64,000 nt of DNA from Gracilariopsis chorda (GCA_003194525.1 NBIV01000051.1:186001-250000), one strand, 5' to 3'; positions 8,641-19,402 are shown, numbered from the stretch's first letter. The notes: a model not told the origin generated them from the sequence alone. Translations and numbers: made by a program.

Positions 8641-9715
8641 ACTTATCTCATTACGAAACCAAATAGATGCTGCTAGAGAAAATCTTCGAACAGATCACAC
8701 CATTGTTCTTCGAGGGGATCACATGCCAATAGAAAATGCTTGTGCCTCGTACATGAAAAGAGTTCTTTTATTTCAACCCCTGTACCGAAGTGTATGAGTG
8801 ATTTTATAAGGGATAAGGTTAGCAGTCTAACCTTTTACTCAGGTTGTGCAAGAGTAGGGCCTATTCCCAGCGCTTCGCAACCGAGAAGGGGTTGTTGCGG
8901 TACCTTTGGTACAACACGAACATATTCCAGAACAGTTCTGGCAGTACGTTTTATTTATGCAGACTATGGTGAGTTGCGTCATATGGAGAGGAAAACTTTC
9001 GACTATTTCCTAATCACAGGCTCTGCCACTGGCACCTATTCGTTACAAGTACCCATGAAGAAACCTTTGGGTAGAAACAACGGTGTTAACGGCTATAAGC
9101 TATTCCATATTATGATTTGCAGCACAATCATAGCCGTGCAAAGATGAGTTTTAACAGTGAGGGGGGCTTTGGGAGGGAAACACGAGGGTGACGAAGCCAG
9201 CGAAGAGGACGACTTGGGTGTTCACGGAGGGCAAAAAAAAAAACCATAAGGTTCCATGACACCCATTTCCTACCCGTAAAAGAGAGAGAGAGAGACACCC
9301 ATTTCCATCGTCCAGTGCGGGTTAAAATCCATAAAAACAAATCTCTCGTTCTTCGAAGAGCCATCCTTCGTAGAGCAAGTTTTAAAAAATCTGCCAGCTT
9401 TCACCCTACTGCAGTACCAAGTTGGTACTACCAAGGGTAGCATTGTCGCTACACAGGCCTCAAGGTACCGTTGTACCGTGTACCAACGGTACCGAAGGTA
9501 GATCCATGGATCAACCAAAAGCTCCCTGCCATTCCTAGAGTCGTTTATTCGACCGCAGCTTTTCGCGCGTGTTTCGTTTCCGGGACCTACATCACTCTAT
9601 TGCGCTCTTCGTCAGTCCAGAAAGATTGTGCAAGCCCTGGAGTTTCCCAGGATAGCCTCAGCCGTTCCGTGCGGCCGCGTGCGGTTTCTTGCAGTTCGTA
9701 CCTTAGCAACCAGTC
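8641..9715. other. Intergenic region upstream of CPSF160, with inverted repeats and simple repeats
   Basis: About 1.1 kb with no convincing gene; the 135-aa plus ORF at 8740-9147 has no family features. It holds an A-run (about 9233-9243), a (GA)n tract (about 9279-9295) flanked by direct copies of GACACCCATTTCC, and a cluster of GGTAC-rich inverted repeats. It probably contains the CPSF160 promoter. Confidence 0.5.
9464..9493. repeat. Inverted repeat, 10-bp arms, 10-base spacer
   Basis: GGTACCGTTG and CAACGGTACC are exact reverse complements separated by TACCGTGTAC. A second element nearby, GTACCAAGTTGGTAC (9414-9428), repeats the GTACC/GGTAC theme. Both lie about 220-300 bases before the CPSF160 start codon and could be a regulatory site or a small mobile-element relic. 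Confidence 0.8.
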
Positions 9716-12700
9716 ATGAATGGGGTTGTGCGTGAATTCCAAGCGCCTTTAGGTGTCACTCACGCTGCTCGAGGCCACTTTGGACCAACCGCAACTTCCT
9801 TATCGACGGTGTTTGTTCGAAATAGAACTCTTGATTTGTACGTCGTTCGTGCCAGTTCCCACGTAGCCCGATTGGAACTGTTACAATCCACTCCGCTCGA
9901 TGCAAATGTCGTTAGCATGGGTGTCTTAAGTCATGCTTCCTCTCACGATTTGCTGATTCTTGCTTTTGATCGCATGCGAGTTGCAATTCTCGGTTGGCAC
10001 CACGATACTCGTACATGGATCGCAGTGCAGCTCCTTGACCACGCGTCTTTTCTTGGTTCGCCACTATGTTCACCGTCGTCAATAATGCGCAGTCAAGACC
10101 CAAGAGACCTCGGGAGGCCGATACTACGTGGCTTCATCGGCATGGATAGCCACGCGTTAATCAAGACTGACCCATCTGGTCGCTGTTTGGGCGTTTTAGC
10201 CAAGAAGCAAAACGTTCTGTACATCGCACCTATCAGCACAGAAGAAGACACAACTTCTATACCATCCAAGGTTGTGAACCTGCAAGACGTATTTCTTGTT
10301 GACTTCCCAAGCGATTATGAAGCAACCAACATCAAAGACTTCGTCTTTCTTCACGGCTCGTTTGAACCGAATGTAGTTGTTCTATATGAACCGAAGCGAA
10401 CATGGGCCGGGAGAGCTGCTATTCAAAGAAACACTTCTTACGTTCTTAACGTTTCAATTGACATTCAGTCAAAGAGAACCTCTAAAACGTGGACCATGGA
10501 TCAATTGCCGTATGACAGTGTTAGACTTGAACCAATTCCGGAATCCGCCGGCGGGGGCATTCTATTGTTGTGCTCAAGTGTGATCATGCAAATTCGGCAC
10601 GGAGCGTGCGTGGCGGGACTTTCTCTGAATTGCTTCGGAGACGCATACGCAGCTGAGATCAAGAGCAAATATGAAACTATCAAAGAATCCGATACTCTTG
10701 TCGAATGCGACGGCGCACACTGTCGATTCTTAGACATTGAAGAAACATCGAGTGATTCTTCCTCGCCACCCATGCAAAGTACGGCACTGCTTTCATTAAA
10801 GGGAGGAGAGCTTTACTTCTTGAATATTGCTGTGGCTTCCAGAAACTCCATTGTTATGAAACGAGCCGGCAGTACAGTCATTGCTTCTGAGATTGTACCA
10901 ATCAATCATCGCTTCTTCGTTTTAGCATCTCGGCTGAGTGATTCCTTACTAGTTGAGTACCAGAAGGTCGCCCAAGATGCAGATTTCGATGTCGAAAAGA
11001 CAAAGAATGATGCTTCGATGAAGTCGGAAGAGAAGCTCGCTAGCCTCGATCCAAATATCAATCGGAAAAAGAAGAAAAGAAAACGTTCAGTACAGGATGA
11101 AGCAGAGTACGAAATGATTTATGGGGTGAAGCCGCCTCAAGACTCGTCAGACGATGAATCCAACGATGAACATGAAGAAGAGGAACCATCTCTCAACTTA
11201 GACCAGAAAGATGAAGGAACACGTGGTGTCTACGACGACGACGACGAGTTAGGATGGGTGTTTAATTCAGAGACGGACGAAACCATTACTAAGAGTGCTT
11301 GTGGAACAGGAAATTGGGCTTTGAAAGTGAAAGATACGCTGGTGTGCTTTGGCCCCGGTGCTGATCTAGCAATCGGCAGATCACCTGGTGATGAAACAGG
11401 GATCAAGCTTGATATGGTTATTGCCGGTGGTTATGCAAAGAATGGCTGTCTTGCCGTCGTACATCAATCAATTCGACCTACGTACAGTGCAAACTTTGAA
11501 GTCCCCGGTTGCAGCGGAGTATGGGCGATGCAGGATCCTCTAAGCGTACAACGAGAGAGACGATCGCTGCAAAAGCGAAATGAAGCGAAGAAAGAACGCA
11601 ATTCAACGAAGCGCAAGCACAATGCGAAACAAATAATGCAAAGAAAGAGATACGTCGAAGAAGCGCTGAAACGCTTCCGAACCCATATCGTTGGTGATGG
11701 CGAGACCAGCGGCAGGGATTTAAAACCAGGTTCAACGGCCATGCAAGGTGTAAGTGAAGAATTTGATGGAGCTGGGAGTAAGACGGCAAACGAAACAAAC
11801 CAGAAGAATATAGAATCTTTGACACGAGAATCGGAAGGAAATGGAACAGACACAGGCGCGGAAGAAGTATCCGCCAAAGCCCCGATGATGGCCGATAAGT
11901 CTTGCAGTTCCGATGAGAAGCCGAAAATGATAACGAAAGCCGGTGACGATTTGAATGACATTGCTGCACTCCGGACTGAAGTTAAGCACATGAATACTGG
12001 CGAAAGGAATGAAATTGGTAGCCCTATTAAGCCGAGAGACGATATCACAGGATCCGGACTACGGCAAGGGGCCGTAGATGCCAAAGAAGCAAGCAAGCAG
12101 CTTGATACTGAAATGGTAGCTGCCTCGAAGTCTTGCACGAGGTCACAAGATAACGAAAGCCCCTCTAATGATAACGATGACGACACGCCCGTCTGTAAAC
12201 GTCGAAAGTCAATCCTTTCCGGGCCTTCAGAGCGAGATGAGAATGAAGAGGAGTCCGAGACGATATCAGCTGATATTATCCAGGGCATTGAAAATGATGC
12301 AGAGGTTAAGTTCCCACTAGAAGAAGAGGAGAGCTTAGAGGAAGGAATTCCCGATGACCCCACCTTGCATTCCATTCTTCTCATGAGCACGGATTCGAAT
12401 ACTATGGTTTTAAGATCTGGTGCAGAACTGGAAGAAATGAATCCAGAAGCAATGGGTTTCATTGGAACGGAAGAGACGTTAGTGGCCGGGAACATATATG
12501 GTTCGTATGCTATCGTACAAGTGACGCCGACAAAACTGAAGGTGCTGAGAGACTCAAAAGTGCTGTCTGAGTTTGATATGTCTCAAATAAGCGTCACGGT
12601 CACAAAGGCACAGATTTGCGATCCTCTTATTCTTCTTGAGTCGCTCGATGGCGATGTAATTGTTTTGTCTGTCACAGCCACTGAATGCGAAGAACACGGT

Positions 12701-14512
12701 AGGAAAGTTGCTGATTCAAGTCTGAGAATGAGCGACGATGAATTCGATGAGTATGGTATGGGAGGCGCTTCTCGCGGTAGACGCGTTGAAAATTCTTCTG
12801 CGCAAGGTAAGGGCCCGAACACCAACCCACCGTGTATAGCATATAAGAATTTCTCCATATCGGTTGACTTCTCCTCAAGCCAGACTCAGAGCTCACTTGG
12901 TCCATGCACTGCAGCATGTCTATATGCTGGCACCATAGCCAACGATATAGTTGAAGATGGCGTGTTAAAAGGACAGTACGAATCAGAGGGCTCCAAACAA
13001 ATGACTACGAGCAATGGATACGAGCCAAGCGAAATGACGACTGAGAGGGCACCCGACACTGATGGAAGCGGTATGGGCGAAAGAGATGAAGATGAAGTAA
13101 TTGAAGATGAAGATCGCATGCTTTACGGCGAAAACAATGAGGACGAAGATGATCGGCTTTTGTACAGAACAGGAGAAGAAGAGAAAGGTGTTTCGGCGAA
13201 CATAACCAAGAGAGAAGTGAAGCATGGAGAAAGCTCGACAGGTGATTTACCTCCTTCAGGGTTGGAGGGAATCGCTATTGACTCCTCGACTTCTGAGAAA
13301 GGTACTGTTCCCTTGCCAGAGAGAACTTTGCAAGGCTCAAAGAATTCGTATCTGCTGCTGCTTGTCGGGAAAGATGGCTGTTTGAAGGTTCTCTCGCGTG
13401 AGTTGCAATACGCGACTGTTTTCGAGTACCCATTCTTTTACGCCGCTCCTTCTCTGGCGGGGGACGTTGGCGCCGTCACAGAAGATGTTAAAACGCAACA
13501 GTTTCCTGCTGCTGCAGAGGAGCTTATGATCGACGGGTGCGCACTTGTCGATCTACCGTGCTCAGCTGTTCTTCAAAACCTTTCTGTACCAGTGCTAGTC
13601 GCAATTTCTCGGAATGGCATGCCTTTGTTGTACAGAGTGTTTTTAGCATCACGGTCAGGCATATCATCAGCATCGCGATCCAGGATTGTTTTCGAAAGGA
13701 TTGTGCACAGGGATAGAACAACGTACTTGTTGTCAAGGTCGCTGAAGCATTCGAGACGGAGAACGCAAACAGTGGAAAGGCCGCCAGTAATCACTCCTTT
13801 CCAAAACATAGCTGGTAGAAGCGGACTCTTCGTGGGCGGAAACGTTCCGTTTTTCGTTTTTGCGGAGAGAGGATATCCTAGAGTGCATCCTCTAACCCAG
13901 ACAAGTCTCGCATATGCCAACATTTCACGCGATGAATTAGAATGCAGTCAATCTGTAATGGCTTTCACCGAGTTTCATAACGTGATGTGTCCGAGAGGTT
14001 TTGTCTGTATCTTCAGTGAAGGTGAAACGAGAATTGGGGAACTGCCACCACTAAATGTAGTTAACTACGATGCACCGACTCCAATGCGCAAGATTGCGTT
14101 GCGGTGTACACCGCACAAAGTTGCATATCATTCTGGTTCAGCGACGTATGGTATCCTTGCTTCTATGCCGACCCTAACAACCAGAGAAGAACGTTTGGCG
14201 CGGATACTGCAATCATTAGAAAAGCATGACAAGCGACACTATCTCTACACTGCAGCTCAAGCCGAAGCAGAGACGGGAAACGAACAAGCCAATCGTGTAC
14301 CTCCACTTTTCGAAGAGCTACATGAATTACGAGTGTATCGGCCGGACACATGGGATTTAATCAAGAGCCATAAACTTGCAAAAGGCGAGGTTGGGCTAGC
14401 CATTGCCAATATGACAGTGGACGTGTACAAGCAAAAACTCGCGAAAGATGGTGAGATTCACAGTAGCAAGAAAGATGACGATGGAACGAGTCATCATTCG
14501 CTGCATCCCTGA
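9716..14512 (+). CDS. CPSF1: CPSF160/CFT1, cleavage and polyadenylation factor large subunit (main part)
   Basis: A 1598-aa frame beginning MNGVVREFQAPLGVTHAARG. It has the CPSF-A/DDB1-type beta-propeller organisation, including the N-terminal DLYVVRASS and RLELLQST strands and the ILRGFIGMD block. The protein scaffolds recognition of the AAUAAA poly(A) signal in the nucleus. It is longer than human CPSF160 (about 1440 aa) because of charged inserts: a KKKKRKRS nuclear-localisation-like run near residue 452 followed by acidic stretches, a Ser/Glu/Lys-rich segment around 610-870, and a Glu/Asp-rich segment around 1122-1158. No intron is apparent over 4.8 kb. The frame ends at TGA 14510-14512, and the last residues are unlike the family. 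The C-terminal domain follows in another frame. Confidence 0.88.
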   Translation: MNGVVREFQAPLGVTHAARGHFGPTATSLSTVFVRNRTLDLYVVRASSHVARLELLQSTPLDANVVSMGVLSHASSHDLLILAFDRMRVAILGWHHDTRTWIAVQLLDHASFLGSPLCSPSSIMRSQDPRDLGRPILRGFIGMDSHALIKTDPSGRCLGVLAKKQNVLYIAPISTEEDTTSIPSKVVNLQDVFLVDFPSDYEATNIKDFVFLHGSFEPNVVVLYEPKRTWAGRAAIQRNTSYVLNVSIDIQSKRTSKTWTMDQLPYDSVRLEPIPESAGGGILLLCSSVIMQIRHGACVAGLSLNCFGDAYAAEIKSKYETIKESDTLVECDGAHCRFLDIEETSSDSSSPPMQSTALLSLKGGELYFLNIAVASRNSIVMKRAGSTVIASEIVPINHRFFVLASRLSDSLLVEYQKVAQDADFDVEKTKNDASMKSEEKLASLDPNINRKKKKRKRSVQDEAEYEMIYGVKPPQDSSDDESNDEHEEEEPSLNLDQKDEGTRGVYDDDDELGWVFNSETDETITKSACGTGNWALKVKDTLVCFGPGADLAIGRSPGDETGIKLDMVIAGGYAKNGCLAVVHQSIRPTYSANFEVPGCSGVWAMQDPLSVQRERRSLQKRNEAKKERNSTKRKHNAKQIMQRKRYVEEALKRFRTHIVGDGETSGRDLKPGSTAMQGVSEEFDGAGSKTANETNQKNIESLTRESEGNGTDTGAEEVSAKAPMMADKSCSSDEKPKMITKAGDDLNDIAALRTEVKHMNTGERNEIGSPIKPRDDITGSGLRQGAVDAKEASKQLDTEMVAASKSCTRSQDNESPSNDNDDDTPVCKRRKSILSGPSERDENEEESETISADIIQGIENDAEVKFPLEEEESLEEGIPDDPTLHSILLMSTDSNTMVLRSGAELEEMNPEAMGFIGTEETLVAGNIYGSYAIVQVTPTKLKVLRDSKVLSEFDMSQISVTVTKAQICDPLILLESLDGDVIVLSVTATECEEHGRKVADSSLRMSDDEFDEYGMGGASRGRRVENSSAQGKGPNTNPPCIAYKNFSISVDFSSSQTQSSLGPCTAACLYAGTIANDIVEDGVLKGQYESEGSKQMTTSNGYEPSEMTTERAPDTDGSGMGERDEDEVIEDEDRMLYGENNEDEDDRLLYRTGEEEKGVSANITKREVKHGESSTGDLPPSGLEGIAIDSSTSEKGTVPLPERTLQGSKNSYLLLLVGKDGCLKVLSRELQYATVFEYPFFYAAPSLAGDVGAVTEDVKTQQFPAAAEELMIDGCALVDLPCSAVLQNLSVPVLVAISRNGMPLLYRVFLASRSGISSASRSRIVFERIVHRDRTTYLLSRSLKHSRRRTQTVERPPVITPFQNIAGRSGLFVGGNVPFFVFAERGYPRVHPLTQTSLAYANISRDELECSQSVMAFTEFHNVMCPRGFVCIFSEGETRIGELPPLNVVNYDAPTPMRKIALRCTPHKVAYHSGSATYGILASMPTLTTREERLARILQSLEKHDKRHYLYTAAQAEAETGNEQANRVPPLFEELHELRVYRPDTWDLIKSHKLAKGEVGLAIANMTVDVYKQKLAKDGEIHSSKKDDDGTSHHSLHP

Positions 14513-15519
14513 AAACGCGACCCAAGAATGTGCTTGCTGTTGGAACAGGAAATCTGAACGGAGAAGATGCCGGAAGCAGAGGCCGATTGCTTTTGTTTGA
14601 GGTATCAAGGCAAGAAGGTTACACGACGAGCGGAAGCTTTACATCGTTTCAGTTACAACTGATTGCGGAGAAGGATCTTCCGGCCCCCGTTACTGCTGTA
14701 GCGGCGATGGAAGGGTATGTTATTGCAGGTGTGGGGCCACAAATAAGTGTTTACAAACTTGTCGGGGATGAACTGGTGCACCTTTCTTTCGCTTTCGGCC
14801 AGCTCTACTGCACATCTATTGCGACTCTTAAGCAGTATGTTGTAGCCGCTGATATGTGCAAATCAGTGTCATTCATGTACTTCAGGGATAGGAATAATTC
14901 AGTGAACTTTCTTGGAAAGGACTATGAACACGTAACGTCTTACGCGACGGAATTTCTCATCGAGAATGAGAACATGAGCATAATCGTAAGTGATCGGAGC
15001 GGAAACTTTCAGCTTATGAACTACGCGCATGCATCGAATCCACAGTCACGGGGTGGCAAGCGGCTGCTTGTCAACGGAGGCGTTCATTTTGGATCCAGAG
15101 TGAACAAGTTCGTAAGGTTTCGCATACCAGATACGAAGGCCATGGTGGAGACTGGGGAAGCAGCTCTGAAAGCTGGAAAGCACTCACTCCTTTTCGCTAC
15201 TCTGGATGGAGGCATAGGCGGTTTAATCGCAGTCACAGAAACTGAATACAAAAACCTTGACAAGCTTTGGTCATTTATGGTGAATGAGACTGCTGTTCAA
15301 AGACTTGTTGGCATACATCCCACGGAGCAGTGCGCATTCCGTGCTGAACGCGCATCGACGGTTCTCTTGGATCAAAGATTGTTGGATAGCAGGGCTATTT
15401 TTGATGTCTTTTCCTTGCCGTTAGTAGAACTCAAGCTTGCTGCGAAAAATGCTGGTGTGGACATGGACTTCTTGATCGACATACTGTTAGAGATGGACGG
15501 CGTACTATCTCGCTTTTAA
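14479..15519 (+). CDS. CPSF1: CPSF160/CFT1 C-terminal CPSF-A domain, in a shifted frame
   Basis: The frame is open from 14479, after a stop at 14476-14478. It encodes KNVLAVGTGNLNGEDAGSRG, equivalent to the family's (I/A)AVGT..GE(D/E)...RGR block, then the rest of the CPSF-A propeller, ending ILLEMDGVLSRF. It completes the upstream CPSF160 ORF but lies in a different frame with no ATG at its beginning. A short intron, a recent frameshift or a sequencing error near 14400-14500 could explain this. I found no GT-AG pair of reasonable length that restores frame while keeping the conserved residues. If the break is real, the host would lack a normal copy here. Confidence 0.85.
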   Translation, partial: RWNESSFAASLKTRPKNVLAVGTGNLNGEDAGSRGRLLLFEVSRQEGYTTSGSFTSFQLQLIAEKDLPAPVTAVAAMEGYVIAGVGPQISVYKLVGDELVHLSFAFGQLYCTSIATLKQYVVAADMCKSVSFMYFRDRNNSVNFLGKDYEHVTSYATEFLIENENMSIIVSDRSGNFQLMNYAHASNPQSRGGKRLLVNGGVHFGSRVNKFVRFRIPDTKAMVETGEAALKAGKHSLLFATLDGGIGGLIAVTETEYKNLDKLWSFMVNETAVQRLVGIHPTEQCAFRAERASTVLLDQRLLDSRAIFDVFSLPLVELKLAAKNAGVDMDFLIDILLEMDGVLSRF

Positions 15520-15801
15520 AGATGGATTCGCAGTTTTGTATTGTTCGACAACAACACAGAAGCAATACACTTTGTGGTTATAGCGTGTAGTGTGACTCTG
15601 TCTCAAAGGCCACAGAAGTTGCATCCTGTAGAGACCGAAGTCGCGTACCAAGATAGATATATCAAAGGTGGGTTTGTACCATGCTGTCGCATCAGGTCGT
15701 GACAAAACACGTTCAGTAGCCTTCTACAATCAGTTCACTCGTTCGCTCGTTTTTCGTTTGTAGTTATCTGCTTCAAATGATTAATCTTGGCACAAGAGGA
15801 A

Positions 15802-15835
15802 GCGGCCTTCGGCCGCGGGCGGCGCTGCGCGCCGC
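15802..15835. repeat. Two tandem GC-rich hairpins
   Basis: GCGGCC-TTC-GGCCGC (15802-15816) is followed at once by GCGGCGC-TGC-GCGCCGC (15819-15835). Both are perfect, with 3-base loops. They lie about 280 bases beyond the CPSF160 stop. They could form RNA or cruciform structures or be a repeat relic. Confidence 0.85.
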
Positions 15836-16313
15836 GGTGGAGGAGTGGCCAAAAGCGGTGGGAAGAAAAAAAGGTTGGAAGAAGCAAAAGCACAAAAGCA
15901 AGTAGTACAAGGGGCGTTCTATGACTTTGTTAGCCAAGATCACATCAAGTTTACGAAGGCAGCTCCCTGGTTGCGGCCTTGACTGGGCGACTCCTAGTGT
16001 CTATCCGCCCGGATGTAATGTTGCCAAATGATTATTTTTTGAAGGTTTTGAACCTTTCATACACGCGTCAGGAACGGTGTTTTTGATATCAAAAAAGCCG
16101 GTTTTCTGAAGCCCTGTAGTAAATTAGTCATATTTTACAAGCACATCTCTATCAAACCATCTGGTTGTCTTATGTTTCTGCTTCTCACCTAGCATAAGCA
16201 ACAGAAGCTTAGAATTTTGGCTATACAAAAACATGTTGCATAACTTATACAGACTACAAAAGGCAAAAAATTCCGATCAAAATAACTAATTTTAAACGTA
16301 AAGTTGATTGTTT

Positions 16314-16331
16314 TGACCTCATATGAGGTCA
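16314..16331. repeat. Perfect 18-bp palindrome
   Basis: TGACCTCATATGAGGTCA has no mismatch and no spacer. It consists of inverted TGACCT half-sites and could bind a dimeric factor. It lies about 160 bases before a transposon terminus. Confidence 0.9.
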
Positions 16332-17014
16332 GCGGTCCGATAGACCCTAGAATTCATTTTTGCAAATAGCGTGCACGCAAATTCATCCATTCAGATCTTG
16401 CAACACTCCTGAAATCGCAAATTCCCAATATGGCAACAAAGTCAGGCCTTGGAAATTGCCCCAACCGTAACGAGAGTAGCAATCAGCATGGCTCAATTTG
16501 AGACAAAAATTGCGTGCCAAAAAAGCTCGATTTTGACCCTGAAATCACATAAAAACAGCCTCAAGAAACGTCGTCCACGCTCCAGTTCACTAATGTTGGT
16601 TTATTTGAGACGCAAACTTTTGCCTTTCCATCGGTTAACTTGCATCTCTCAACGAGGCAAGCGCAGAAAAAGCAATCTTTTTGCCCCTTCTTTAGTCTCT
16701 CCGCCGTCTTTCATTGCCATCGCCGAAGATTTCAATGCTGCTAGACGCCTAATAAGAGAGAAAAGTGACTTTTTGTCGCCGCTTTCGCTTGGAAAAAATT
16801 CACTGCAACAACTTCTTCCAACCGCTTTCCTTCCGTCTTCTTCACACGGAATTCTTGCTTGTATTACTCAAAACTCGCTATTTTTGTCTGCCTTGGCATT
16901 ATTGCACAGCTTAAAACTCACTCTTGGTTACTTAAGCCAAGAAGCTGAAGTTCCTCTACAAAATAGTCTTTTTGCTTCGACGACATGCATAAGTGTACAA
17001 AAAGGTGCATATTT

Positions 17015-18460
17015 CTACAAACATTTGATTGTGTTGCGGTGGCTCTTCAAAATATTCTTGACTGCATTCATCGTCATCGTCAGATTCTGTTCACTATGGA
17101 AGGTGGCACAGAACTTGTTACAAAGATTTGCATCACCGCATTGCAGAAGATTTGAAGTTCTAGTACGTTTCTCTTCTGGTTCAAAGCAATCAATCTCACG
17201 CTGGGCATGACGTTCCAATCTTTTTCCCAATTTCTTCAGAAACCCATGCTCAGAATGGCACAATCCCACATCCTCGAAACTGTTTTTAATTACTTCAGGA
17301 GTAATAGAGCGATATCTTCTCAGAGCGAATTTGACTTTGAATGCCATATTTGTATTAGTGAGTTCTCCGATTAGTAGTAACTGAAGACGAAGGAAGAGCG
17401 TTTCTTTGACATTCTTTTTGATATGCGAATCACATGGCTGTAAAAATTGCGAAGTATTTGCGGGAAGCCGAATTGCATGTATATTGCACATCTGAAACTT
17501 TTCAATCCATGCTGTTCCCTTTTTTAAGCTATGTCCACCGATAATAGGCAGAATTGACTTTGATGCTGGCACACATTCGCGTCCATACTCCGCAAAGTGT
17601 TGATCAGGTACTTCAATACGGTGAAATCTATTGATCCTTTCGGTTTGCATCGGACTCTGCTACCTTGTGTTACCCAAGTGAGGTTTGCTGGTCATTTTTA
17701 TCTTTTTGGAAATAACGTAATCACACTTAGTTCCACAGAATCCGTCCAACTTCACATCGCTTTTTTTTCTGCAGCGGTCCGAAATGGCGGGGCTTTTTTA
17801 TCTGCTGCAGAGGCAATAATAACTGCAGTGAGATGTTTACCATTGTCTTTCAAGTCTTGTCCTCTTCCCGAAAAATGAGTGCGAGCAGAAGAGAAAACTA
17901 TAACTTTCTTACCATTATATGCACTGACGCTGGTTTTATCTTAGTTCCGAATTCTATTTTGGTCTTGAACCAGATCTGCTTCCTGCTTCTGAAGCTCATG
18001 CAAGGCATTTCTCAATTTTGCTACATGATTTAGGTTCTCATCGTCAAAACATTTGTGTGACATACGTTCAGCAGATGCAAATTTCAATGTTCTGTTCCTT
18101 GCACGGAAGAACCGAAGTGCATCATCGGAGGGAAGCGTGTGCTAGTAGCCAGAATGTCCGTCAGCTGCAACCTCAACCATTATGCTTTTCATGTTATCTG
18201 AATCAATTTCAAAGCCTCGACTGGCAGCGATCAACAAACGGGCAACGATTGCTGTTTCCTCGGACTTGGTGAGAACTGGCCGCCTGCCTGGTCGATTTTT
18301 TATAGGGTCGAGTAGCTTTGAAAGTTTACCTTTTTTTGCGCTTGTAGGCTGTCAACATTCGGTACGTTGTTGCACGAGAAAGTCTACTCAAAGAAGCAAC
18401 TGCTCGTGGTTTTTTCCCATTCTTAAAGAATATAACTACGATCTGTTTGTTTGGAGCAAT
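17015..18460 (-). pseudogene. Pogo/jerky-type DDE_1 transposase, degenerate
   Basis: Reading the minus strand from 18460: a helix-turn-helix (SRLSRATTYRMLTAYKRKK), a CENP-B-like second domain (GRRPVLTKSEETAIVARLL), a DDALRFFRARNRTL segment, then after several stops and frame changes a 211-aa stretch (17650-17015) with GGHSLKKG and LPANTSQFLQPCDSHIKKNV, the DDE_1 signature around the third acidic residue. The family cuts and pastes DNA flanked by inverted repeats. Many breaks show it is dead. The same order of motifs occurs in the plus-strand copy at 32543-33801. Confidence 0.7.
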
Positions 18461-18499
18461 ATTCCTCGAGGCTGGAGCTCCTCCCAAGATGTTCGCGGC

Positions 18500-19360
18500 C
18501 TTGCTCTCTTTTAAGGTAGGTGCAGCGACAGGGCCCTCCGTACCACAAGGTGTTGGGGTGTAAAACCGAGGTGGCTTCCGGCTATGCCGACGGAGGTGTT
18601 ACCGAGAATCAGGTTACGGGCTCGTCAAAATAGTGCGCAGGTCAGTGCGAGTGTTGTTCCGGCCTACAGGGAATCCAGAAAGGGAAAAGGGAAAAAGGGG
18701 AGAAACCAAAGGGAAATTACAACCCGGCGGGTCGTGCGGAAGACCGAAAGAGACCCGGCGGTGGGGTGTATTGCTTATTCACCGAGCACGGCGAAACTCA
18801 ATACTGAGTCGAACGGCTATCTGTTCCCACAATAGAAAGTAACCAATACGGTAAAAATAGTAAACACTGGGCGAACCCACGGGGTAAAACAGATCAGCGG
18901 TCCCTGTTTTACACTGTGCCGGTGAGTAAAACAAGACGGAACGCGGTGAAACCCCGGCAGAAGTTGGTCACTTCGCGCAGGCGATAAACTCAGAGCCGAG
19001 TCAGAGCTTGACTGTACTTCAGGGTGAAACGGCAGGGCCGTCTTCTCTTAAGTACTATTGGGTCCCACTAAACTAAGAATACTACTACTGTAGTGTGCCA
19101 CACTTGTGTTCCACACACTTGTGTCACTTGTGCCAGCACTGCTGGCCACGGTGCAACACGACACGTGGGAATCATGCCGATCATCAATAATATGCATACG
19201 CTTGCCACGCGTCTATCTATTCCAAATAGCACAGAAATCACCCACGAAGGTTCCCAAAATACCAATTAAAATTCATATGGCATTTCACTCAATATTTCCG
19301 AGGGTCCACTCATACCTGAGTTGAACCGATGCCACGTCAGTACTGAATCATTCATGATCC
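18500..19360. repeat. LTR-like segment, probably a solo LTR related to the Ty3 element here
   Basis: Parts of this segment resemble, in the same order, the LTR at 31154-32102: TGTTCGCGGCCTTGCTC against TGTTCGAGACCTCGCTC, GTGTAAAACCGAGGTGGCTTC against GTGTAAGACCAGCGTGGTTC, then CGGCAGGGCCGTC against CGGCAGAGCCGCC. Similarity is patchy and the edges are not defined; no target-site duplication was found. It lies inside the pogo-like copy 1, consistent with an insertion that left a solo LTR. Confidence 0.4.
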
Positions 19361-19402
19361 ACCTCGCCTAAAGAGTATGCACGAACGCATTGCCCTACAG
19401 TA

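Larger units (their letters stand above)
15520..16489. other. Boundary between gene island and repeat island
   Basis: There is no recognisable gene between the CPSF160 stop and the first transposon terminus. It contains two adjacent GC-rich hairpins and an 18-bp palindrome (listed separately). The AT content rises after about 16000. Confidence 0.5.

Noticed and set aside
11464-12495. 343-aa minus-strand ORF
   Set aside because: It lies antisense to the acidic, Ser-rich insert of CPSF160. The Ser/Phe-rich protein is what the reverse of Glu/Lys/Asp codons gives. No motif.
16449-17210. 253-aa plus-strand ORF
   Set aside because: It is antisense to the pogo-like transposase remnant and its non-coding end; composition is explained by that and there is no domain.
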